From the NCBI GenBank assembly GCA_025642075.2, contig JAODUO010000956.1:17501-81500 (forward strand): DNA of 64,000 bases, read 5' to 3'. The position numbers and the translations under genes are program-made. This document shows, piece by piece, positions 45,901-57,900 of this stretch (the first letter of the stretch is position 1; the number at the start of each line of letters is the position of its first letter). This stretch comes from Ridgeia piscesae. Lineage: Eukaryota > Annelida > Polychaeta > Sabellida > Siboglinidae. The notes under the pieces were generated by a model. The model was given only the letters and a program-made list of their open reading frames with translations. It was not told where the DNA came from and did no database searches.

Positions 45901-48900
45901 CTGCAAATCAGTGTTTCACTCCAAAACAGTTGTTCTGTTGGTTGGTTTCTGGTTGCAGGAAGGACAGCAGGCACCGACTGTGATGTGTTCAATGGCATAC
46001 TGACACTGCACACGCAACACCAGGTAGGGGCTCTAGCTCTTTCTACCTCTGTCTGTCTTGTCTTGCAACATACACAGACTGTGATTGTATTTATTTTATG
46101 CAGAGATCATGTTTGTAAATGTTTCTACATAGACCTTGTCTGTGCATAGACCATGCTTAAATTGACTACAGGGAGCATGTATTAATTGTGCCTTCAAGGA
46201 ACAATGTTTGTTCATAGACTGTGTTTGTCCATAGACCGTGTTTGTTCATGTAACAAGTTTATAGGGACAGATAATGTCAATACTAAATTTTTTTCTTTAT
46301 TGATTAATCTGATATTGCATTTTTACTATTTATTTATTTAATTTAACTACATAATTGATTTTCTAGCAGAAGCTAGTTTACCTTTAGTTAGTAATTTAGC
46401 CAATACTTTTTGCATAAGTTATCTATTTACAGATGGACTTTATATGATTATTATTGTGTATGCATCTTTATGTTTGACAATGTTGTAATATAAGTGCCTT
46501 TGACAAATTTATATCCAGCAGAAAAATGGCACTATATAAAATACAGTTATTATAATTCAGTAGTGTATGCATCAATGCCTTTTGTCTGTAGCTGCCAGTG
46601 TCGAGTGGACGAGGTCGCAAACCAGCGTCACTGCGTCGTGACGTCAGCATTGACACGTCACTATGTGACTCGCTCCTGTCAGATGACCACCCGGTATGTC
46701 ATTAAAAAACAAAGCATCTTTTCTCCGTTGTAGTTGTGTTAGGTAATGAGAAACAACCTTCAGAATAATTAATAAAACCTGCTGATTACACTTGGTCTGG
46801 TTCATCATACACACAGGTTAGCAAAGAGTCACAAAATTAGATGTTCTCAAATTCACAGAACTTGTCTTATATCAACGGAAGGAGGAATACTTTTTGCTTT
46901 CCTGAAAAGTCAAAAAGAGATTTCTGTCTGTTGTGAACTTGTTGTGGTAGTCTCATGAAAACAATTATGTTGACAGCTTGAGTGCAAAGTGCATTTCAGA
47001 ACAATGTTACGTTTTGTACCCAAAGTAAAGATGATTAATTGAGCCAATATGATTAACTAAACAGTGCCTTTCTGAATACCAAGCTACCTAATACCTAAAA
47101 CACTAAGTCTACAATTACAATAATCCCAAATGTGGGGGTATTTTGCCTCAATAATCCTAAATCGTAAGTGAAAAAGGCATACAAAATCTCCTGCAATAAA
47201 ACTCTGTGAACACCTCCAATGCAAGCCTTATATATATAACATGGATGGCTACATAAGGGAAAATACATTTTGCTCAAGGGATATAATTAAGTTTTTTACA
47301 TATTAATAAATAATGTAAATTACCTCCCACACAAATTTGTGTAGGCTCGCACGGCCCTCCAGGTGCAGTTGCGAGGAATGATGCTCGCCCTCACCACCAT
47401 TGCCCGACACTGCGGCCCTGATCTCCCCCACACCGCCCCCGCCCTCTGGCAAGCTCTTTTCACCCACCTCGAGACCTACAGCTCAACTAACTCGGGTAAG
47501 ACAGCAGTGTGGGATCATAAACAGTACAATGTCTTCTTCAGTTACAATTTTTCATTCATCTAGTATAATGGAAAATAGATTGATGTTGAGGTTATTGTTA
47601 ACAATTAATTAAGTTTCGAGAATTGTCAATGTTTGTTATCTGCAGCAGTATGTAAATAAAACAGTACTTATTTGTTTTGTGTCTGAATCGCTTAGCCATT
47701 TTCTAAATGATACCAATATTTAAATTGTCAGTAGATGCATCATATTAATGTATAATAGAAATTACCACCTGCAAAAATTGTGTTATGGAGTTCCGTTTTT
47801 GCGACTTTAGAATGTAGTCATATGAGTGAGTGATCTTGTGATCGATTATATGGGGTGACATTTAGACATTGTCTAGGGAAAATACCAAACTGAAGATTGA
47901 CTGTTGAGCCACTTGATTGAGTCATTGAATCATTGCAGTTGTGATGACTGAAGAGACAGACATGACCAGTGCCCAGCAGCTGGTCAACTCTCTGCAGGTG
48001 CTTGAGGTCACCATGGCCTCCTTCCATTCCCAACTACACCCCCAGGTAGGACTCTTGAACCACTCCTAACTACACCCCCAGGTAGGACTCTTGTACCACT
48101 CCTAACTACACCCCCAGGTAGGACTCTTGTACCACTCCTAACTACACCCCCAGGTAGGACTCTTGTACCACTCCTAACTACACCCCAAGGTAGGACTCTT
48201 GTACCACTCCTAACTACACCCCCAGGTAGGACTCTTGTACCACTCCTAACTACACCCCCAGGTAGGACTCTTGTACCACTCCTAACTACACCCCCAGGTA
48301 GGACTCTTGTACCACTCCTAACTACACCCCCAGGTAGGAGTCTTGTACCACTCCTAACTACACCCCCAGGTAGGACTCTTGTACCACTCCTGACTACACC
48401 CCCAGGTAGGAGTCTTGTACCACTCCTAACTACACCCCCAGGTAGGACTCTTGTACCACTCCTAACTACACCCCCAGGTAGGACTCTTGTACCACTCCTA
48501 ACTACACCCCCAGGTAGGAGTCTTGTACCACTCCTGACTACACCCCCAGGTAGGAGTCTTGTACCACTCCTAACTACACCCCCAGGTAGGACTCTTGAAC
48601 CACTCCTAACTACACCCCCAGGTAGGACTCTTGTACCACTCCTAACTACACCCCCAGGTAGGAGTCATGTACCACTCCTAACTACACCCCCAGGTAGGAC
48701 TCTTGTACCACTCCACCTACACCCCCAGGTAGGACTCTTGTACCACTCCTAACTACACCCCCAGGTAGGACTCTTGTACCACTCCTAACTACACCCCCAG
48801 GTAGGACTCTTGTACCACTCCTAACTACACCCCCAGGTAGGACTCTTGTACCACTCCTGACACCCCCAGGTAGGATCTTGTACCACTCCTAACTACACCC

Positions 48901-51900
48901 CCAGGTAGGAGTCTTGTACCACTCCTAACTACACCCCCAGGTAGGACTCTTGTACCACTCCTAACTACACCCCCAGGTAGGACTCTTGTACCACTCCTAA
49001 CTACACCCCCAGGTAGGACCTTGAACCACTCCTAACTACACCCCCAGGTAGGACTCTTGTACCACTCCTAACTACACCCCCAGGTAGGATCTTGTACCAC
49101 TCCTAACTACACCCCCAGGTAGGACTCTTGTACCACTCCTACCTACACCCCCAGGTAGGAGTCTTGTACCACTCCTAACTACACCCCCAGGTAGGACTCT
49201 TGTACCACTCCTACCTACACCCCCAGGTAGGACTCTTGTACCACTCCTAACTACACCCCCAGGTAGGACTCTTTACCACTCCTAACTAACCCCCAGGTAG
49301 GATCTTGTACCACTCCTAACTACACCCCCAGGTAGGAGTCTTGTACCACTCCTAACTACACCCCTAGGTAGGACTCTTGTACCACTCCTAACTACACCCC
49401 CAGGTAGGACTCTTGTACCACTCCTAACTACACCCCCAGGTAGGACTCTTGTACCACTCCTAACTACACCCCCAGGTAGGACCTTGTACCACTCCTAACT
49501 ACACCCCCAGGTAGGAGTCTTGTACCACTCCTAACTACACCCCCAGGTAGGACTCTTGAACCACTCCTAACTACACCCCCAGGTAGGACTCTTGTACCAC
49601 TCCAACTACACCCCCAGGTAGGACTCTTGTACCACTTCCAACTACATCCCCAGGTAGGACTCTTGTACCACTTCCAACTACATCCCCAGGTAGGACTCTT
49701 GTACCACTTCCAACTACATCCCCAGGTAGGACTCTTGTACCACTCCTAACTATACCCCCAGGTAGGACTCTTGTACCACTCCTAACTACACCCCCAGGTA
49801 GGACTCTTGTACCACTCCTAACTACACCCCCAGGTAGGACTCTTGTACCACTCCTAACTACACCCCCAGGTAGGACACTTGTACCACTCCTAACTACACC
49901 CCCAGGTAGGACTACACGTACCACTCCTAACTACACCCCCAGGTAGGACACACGTACCACTCCCAACAACACCCGCAGGTAGGACACTTGTACCACTTCC
50001 AACTACACCCCCAGGTAGGACACTTGTACCACTCCCAACTACACCCCCAGGTAGGATACACGTACCACTTCCAACTACACACCCAGGTAGGACACACGTA
50101 CCACTCCCAACTACACCCCCAGGTAGGACACACGTACCACTCCCAACTACACCCCCAGGTAGGACACGTACCACTCCCAACTACACCCCCAGGTAGGACA
50201 CACGTACCACTCCCAACTACACCCCCAGGTAGGACACACGTACCACTCCCAACTACACCCCCAGGTAGGACACTTGTACCACTCCCAACTACACCCCCAG
50301 GTAGGACACTTGTACCACTCCCAACTACACCCCCAGGTAGGACACTTGTACCACTCCCCCCCCAATCCCCAAAACACCCCAGGTAGGACACACGTACCAC
50401 TCCCAACTACACCCCCAGGTAGGACACACGTACCACTCCCAACTACACCCCCAGGTAGGACACTTGTACCACTCCCAACTACACCCCCAGGTAGGACACA
50501 CGTACCACTCCTAACTACACCCCCAGGTAGGACACACGTACCACTCCTAACTACACCCCCAGGTAGGACACACGTACCACTCCTAACTACACCCCAGGTA
50601 GGACACTTGTACCACTCCAACTACACCCCCAGGTAGGACACACGTACCACTCCCAACTACACCCCCAGGTAGGACACACATACCACTCCCAACTACACCC
50701 CCAGGTAGGACACACGTACCACTCCCAACTACACCCCCAGGTAGGACACACGTACCACTCCCAACTACACCCCCAGGTAGGACACTTGTACCACTTCCAA
50801 CTACACCCCCAGGTAGGACACACGTACCACTCCCAACTACACCCCAGGTAGGACACTTGTACCACTCCCAACTACACCCCCAGGTAGGACACACGTACCA
50901 CTCCCAACTACCCCCCTCAGGTATGACACTTGTACCACTCCCAACTACACCCCCAGGTAGGACACACATTCCACTCCCAACTACACCCCCAGGTAGGACA
51001 CACGTACCACTCCTAACTACACCCCCAGGTAGGACACACATACCACTCCCAACTACACCCCCAGGTAGGACACACGTACCACTCCCAACTACACCCCCAG
51101 GTAGGACACACATACCACTCCCAACTACACCCCCAGGTAGGACACACGTACCACTCCTAACTACACCCCCAGGTAGGACACACGTACCACTCCCAACTAC
51201 ACCCCCAGGTAGGACACTTGTACCACTCCCAACTACACCCCCAGGTAGGACACTTGTACCACCCCTCAACTACACCCCCAGGTAGGACACTTGTAACACT
51301 CTCAATGTACTTGAAAACAGGTGCAAGTACTTTCAGTTTTGACAAGTACTCGTCTAAAAATATAGCAAACACGATTACTTTATAAACAAAAAAACAAGTA
51401 CAAAGTACTTTGAAATTTGTTTTCAAGTACAGTGAACACACTACATTTATGTTTTACGATGGTGAAAGTCAAAGAGAAGAACACAAAAATAGCAGTATTA
51501 TGCAGTTATTCATTATTTTGCATATGATTTAGATGCATTGCACCAGAACATCTGACACACTGTCAGATTGTTGGTTGTACCTTCACCTTGATAATGCAGC
51601 CACCTCTCAATTACAATCACACTTAGGATATTCCCAAACTGTTTCAATATACAGTAACGTATATCAAATTAGTTCTGCTAATGCAGTCACTTTGCTATTC
51701 CTATTTTCAGTCCTTGTGATGATGTTGTGTGTTAAGAAATTAAGTAATGTCTTCTTTGCCTACCTAGTTAATTCCTTCCCTGAAATATTTCCACCTAGAA
51801 AATTAATAAACAAAACACATGTCCTACTGATTTGGAAAAGAACTACCCTGAGAAATGTTGAGTAACCTAACTGGACATTGTTGTTGCGTAGCTGCAGTCT

Positions 51901-54900
51901 AGACTGCCTCAGTTGATCTCGTGCCTCAAGCACCGCTACACCGCAGTGCGTCACCTGGCAGCGAGGTGTCTCGGCAACCTCGGCAAGATCCTCACCGCCG
52001 ACACGATGACGTGTGTCATCGAGATAGTGCTGCCCCTACTGGACGCGTCAAACACTCCTGACATAGAGCGGGAGGGAGCCATTGAGGCTATGGCCAGTAT
52101 CCTTTGCTGTGATTCACACATTCAGTAGAGAATAATTTCTTCTGTCCACATTGCCCTACTTCATCCATTACGTGAAGCTTGTTGCTAAAGAAGTTGGTTT
52201 GGTTGTGTGTGTCTATGCAAATTGAAATTTTATTTGAACTTGGGAAACCAATATAATGCACCAGGAATGTATCTGAAAAAGGACTGAATGAACTAATCTC
52301 CTCTACGTTTAAATTTAGTAGCTTTACTTTGGTGTGTTTTTAAAATTGATAATGATAAAGACATCAGATTAATGTTTCCCATAATTATGGAAACAAAATT
52401 CTTATATTTCTTTATCATAGTGGAAAGTGTATCATATAATTTTCTTTCTTTAAGTTTCCCAGCAAAATAAAAAAATCCCAATTGCAGCAGTGTAGTCGTG
52501 TAGTACATCACTGCTAACTACATCAGTTTATAGCTCTGGTTAATTCACATTAACAAATGTACTATGTAAATGAAACCTAACTTTAAAGTTAATTTATTAC
52601 TCATAATCTCTTTTTATATTTGCATGAGTAAAAATAGAGAGCAGACATTTGATTACATCTGCAGGTATAAAGAACACTTACAACCAGACACATTTACAAA
52701 TTTGTACAATTAAAATAGATTGTGATTTTTAAATGCCAAAAAGAAATGTAAATACTTAGCACATTGTAAAACTAAAAGTTTATATATATATAAATTACAA
52801 TACTAGTTTAAAATAAGATAAAATAAGCACAATTATATTATTATTATGATTTATATGTTTATTTTATTTGTGAAAATGAATAAGCCTCTTATGTTTACTG
52901 TGTCATTGTATTGTCAGTACATTTTGGGGTCACAAATACACTTGCCGTGTGTCCACAAGAAATAGTCATCTGACGTGTCGTTGTCCTCCTTGACACTGCC
53001 TCAGACGTCATAGAGCAGCTGGGCGTGGCACTAGTGCCCTACATGGTGCTGCTGGTAGTGCCACTGCTGGGCCGCATGAGTGACCACAACACCGCGGTGC
53101 GACTCATGGCCAGTCAGTGCTTCGCGACTCTCATCCGACTCATACCACTCGAGGTGAGTTAGACTTGTAACTCATTTCTAAACAACATCGCCAAAAAACA
53201 CTTATCTACACCCCAGCGTATATAGAATTGTTTAGCACACGTGGTACTTATACCCCGTTTCTCACCATCACTGCTGCCATATAAACAGTTGCATTGGTGT
53301 ATATCGAATTAAATTGGCTACTGTTACATACTGTACTCCCTCTACTCAACAACCGACATATTTAGTTAATCTACTACATTTCTCTGATATCCCCAGGACC
53401 CTTAGATAATGCATTTCCAAACAATAGTCTGGAATCAACTCCCTATTACAATTAAATCTTCTGAAGCTATAACCGTCTTTCATAAAATACTTAAAACACA
53501 TTTGTTTGAAATTGCATTTCCATCATCATTTGTTGCTGTCTTGTAGTTATGTATTTCTTTCCTCTCTGTTTCCCAGGGAAAAGGTTAAAAACACCTTTCA
53601 GAATGCACCGTTTTAAGGTAGTTAAAGCTCGCTCAGCCCATCCTACCACCTCGCACATAATTTAACTCAGGGAAACACTATTTGACTTGTTCAGTGTGTT
53701 TCCCTTGGCTATTCCCTGGTGTGCTACATCGCTGTGTTGTTTGTGACAGGCGGGGATCCCCAACCCTCCAGCCATGAAGAACTCACTGGTTGAACAGAAA
53801 GAGCGAGACCGGAGGTTCATCGAACAGCTCCTAGATGGCAGCAAGCTCGAGATTTATGATATTCTGGTGCCAATCAAAGCAGAACTTCGGAAATATCAGC
53901 AGGTCAGTTTATGACGTCATTTGATGGTGAAAACATTCATATGGGAAATGTCTCGACATGTGTATAAATGTATCGAGGTGTGTATAAATGTATCGAGGTG
54001 TGTATAAATGTATCGAGGTGTGTATAAATGTATCGAGGTGTGTATAAATGTATCGAGGTGTGTATAAATGTATCGAGGTGTGTATAAATGTATCGAGGTG
54101 TGTACAAACGTATCGAGGTGTGTACAAACGTATCGAGGTGTGCATAAACGTATCGAGGTGTGCATAAATGTATCGAGGTGTGCATAAATGTATCGAGGTG
54201 TGCATAAATGTATCGAGGTGTGCATAAATGTATCGAGGTGTGTATAAATGTATCGAGGTGTGCATAAATGTATCGAGGTGTGCATAAATGTATCGAGGTG
54301 TGTATAAATGTATCGACATGTGTATAAATGTATTGAGGTGTGTATAATCTGCAGGTTGAGAAAATATTTTCAGAAAAATATCAACAGAATTTTGGCCAAA
54401 ATTTAAATGGAAGCATTACTGAACATATGCAATATTTTGATGTTTATTATTGACCATAATTAAATGCTGCTGTATATTGTAAATGTAGAAGATTTTGTTG
54501 TTCATTTGGTGGTCATTCAAGCTGATGACTAGCAGTGTGAAGGAAGGGGGGACCATTATGGAAATTGTAGGCAGTCTTGAGGATAGTGTAGACTGGCTGG
54601 TTTTTGTGGGATAGTGTAAACTAGCTGGTGTTGTTTGTGGGATGATGTAAAATGGCTGGTGTTGTTTGTAGGATGATGTAAAATGGCTGGTGTTCATTTG
54701 TAGGATGGTGTCAACTGGCTGGCATTCCTCAACAAGTACAAGTTACACGGCATACTGTGTGACGACATGGGTCTTGGCAAGACACTGCAGTCCATCTGTA
54801 TTCTCGCCAGCGATCACCGTAGACAGAAGCTCGAATACGAGGTACAGTGAATAAGTTTGTTGATATTGGCGGAGTGTTGAATGAAGTGTCCTGAGATCGG

Positions 54901-57900
54901 TGCTGTACTAGAACTATGTTTCAGTGTCAACTGCTTACATCAGGAATTGTCATACATTGCTGTCAGTTGTCCTGTCCTTTATGTTGACATGTCATATTTA
55001 CAGATGACAGGAGATATCCCCCATTGCTGTCAGTTGTCCTGTCCTTTATGTTGACATGTCATGTTTACAGATGACAGGAGATGTCTGCCAAAACCTGTCC
55101 ATTGTCATGTGTCCTTTATGTTGACATGTCATGTTTACAGATGACAGGAGATGTCTGCCAAAACCTGTCCATTGTCATGTGTCCTTTATGTTGACATGTC
55201 ATGTTTACAGATGACAGGAGATGTCTGCCAAAACCTGTCCATTGTCATGTGTCCTTTATGTTGACATGTCATGTTTACAGAGGACAGGAGATGTCTGCCA
55301 AAACCTGTCCATTGTCATGTGTCCTTTATGTTGACATGTCATATTTACAGAGGACAGGAGATGTTCCCCCATTGCTGTCCATTGTCATGTGTCCTTTATG
55401 TTGACGTGTCATGTTTACAGAGGACAGGGGATGTTCCCCCATTGCTGTCCATAGTCCTGTGTCCTTTATGTTGACATGTCATGTTTACAGAGGACAGGAG
55501 ATGTTCCCCCATTGCTGTCCATTGTCATGTGTCCTTTATGTTGACATGTCATTTTTACAGAGGACGGGATGTTCCCCCATTGCTGTCCATTGTCCTGTGT
55601 CCTTTATGTTGACATGTCATTTTTACAGAGGACAGGAGATGTTCCCCCATTGCCGTCCATTGTCCTGTGTCCTTTATGTTGACATGTCATTTTTACAGAG
55701 GACAGGAGATGTTCCCCCATTGCCGTCCATTGTCCTGTGTCCTTTATGTTGACATGACATTTTTACAGAGGACAGGGGATGTTCCCCCATTGCTGTCCAT
55801 TGTCCTGTGTCTTTTATGTTGACATGTCATTTTTACAGAGGACAGGGGATGTTCCCCCATTGCCGTCCATTGTCCTGTGTCCTTTATGTTGACATGTCAT
55901 TTTTACAGAGGACAGGGGATGTTCCCCCATTGCCGTCCATTGTCCTGTGTCCTTTATGTTGACATGTCATTTTTACAGAGGACAGGAGATGTTCCCCCAT
56001 TGCCGTCCATTGTCCTGTGTCCTTTATGTTGACATGACATTTTTACAGAGGACAGGGGATGTTCCCCCATTGCTGTCCATTGTCCTGTGTCCTTTATGTT
56101 GACATGTCATTTTTACAGAGGACAGGGGATGTTCCCCCATTGCCGTCCATTGTCCTGTGTCCTTTATGTTGACATGACATTTTTACAGAGGACAGGGGAT
56201 GTTCCCCCACTGCCGTCCATTGTCCTGTGTCCACCGACCCTCACTGGACACTGGGTGTATGAGGTCGACAAGTTTGTCAGTCCAGAATACCTCCACCCCC
56301 TGCACTACACCGGCCCACCCCTCGAGAGAATCAAGTCAGTGTCTTCTTTGTGTTGCCCTACAAATAGTTTCTAAACCAGGCTAGTTGTGGGATATAAAGA
56401 TAGCAAACAGAAGATGTGTGCTCCACTAATCTATCTGGCCAGTAAATGAACCCAACGATTAAGGGAAAATGTCATAATAATATTTCAGTTTTATCAAGAA
56501 CAGTTATGTTAGAATTATTAAAGCCATTTACAAAATGTAATTACAGGTGACATGTTAAATATATAACATACAGATGCGTGTAACTGCAAATGGAATGTAA
56601 ATTAAATCATTGCATATGTAAATATGTGGTCTATTAATGAAACAACCCAATACATGTATTCAAAGGTAAAGATAAGATAATATAAAGTTGAAGATTTTGC
56701 TTAAACAAATTAAGAAAGGTATGTTTAATGTTGCTTGATTTGTGGACACATACCTGTGTGTGTTTGTATTGCAGTGAGTGGTCTGTGTAGTTACACTGTG
56801 GTCTTTGTCTGCAGGTTGCGTAAACTGGTGAAGAAACATAATCTGGTGGTGGCGTCTTACGATGTTGTCAGGAATGACATAGACTTCTTCAGGTGTGTGG
56901 ACGGCTGGTAGAAAGCAGAATAAATGACTCCTATACATTAAATATTGCCATGATTTTTATGTTTGAACATATTAACCAGCATTCCAGAATGTTGTACTAA
57001 TTGTTTAGTTAACTCCTTGCAAAATAAATACCTGTTGGCTGAAAAGTTGCCAGTTAAATTTTGTTTGTCAGAAACCTTTTTCAGTTATAATCGAAGAGTT
57101 GTAGAACATAAAATAAAATATAGGTGTAAAAGTGTGTTTGACATCCTACAAACCATTGCTTGAGTGTTGTGTTTGTCATGGTGTGTTGTTGTTGTTGTTG
57201 AAGCACTATCTGGTGGTTGTGTTTGTCATGGTGTGTTGTTGTTGTTGTTGAAGCACTATCTGGTGGTTGTGTTTGTCATGGTGTGTTGTTGTTGTTGTTG
57301 AAGCACTATCTGGTGGTTGTGTTTGTCATGGTGTGTTGTTGTTGAAGCACTATCTGGTGGTTGTGTTTGTCATGGTGTGTTGTTGTTGAAGCACTATCCG
57401 GTGGTTGTGTTTGTCATGGTGTGTTGTTGTTGTTGTTGAGGCACTATCTGGTGGTTGTGTTTGTCATGGTGTGTTGTTGTTGTTGAAGCACTATCCGGTG
57501 GTTGTGTTTGTCATGGTGTGTTGTTGTTGTTGAAGCACTATCTGGTGGTTGTGTTTGTCATGGTGTGTTGTTGTTGTTGAAGCACTATCCGGTGGTTGTG
57601 TTTGTCATGGTGTGTTGTTGTTGTTGAAGCACTATCCGGTGGAACTACTGTATCCTTGATGAGGGGCACATCATCAAGAACAGCAAAACTAAGGTGAGAG
57701 ATAAAAAAGTAAAAGGGCAAGTTCTTATGTAGCACAGTATCCAGTCCTCAGGACTGCTCAAAGCCCAAGGTTTTAATACTGCAGCACATAATTCTAACCT
57801 GGGTTCTCTTAGTCGAGAGTCTGAAGCTCTACCTGTGAGCCATTGCACTCTGCAGGTGACACTGCAAGATTCTACCCTGTCTATGGGCTGCTGTCTCGTA

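Noticed and set aside
48029..51296. CRISPR-like regular array
   Set aside because: The repeats are directly adjacent with no unique spacers, and the locus is an animal intron. The same applies to every array in the window.
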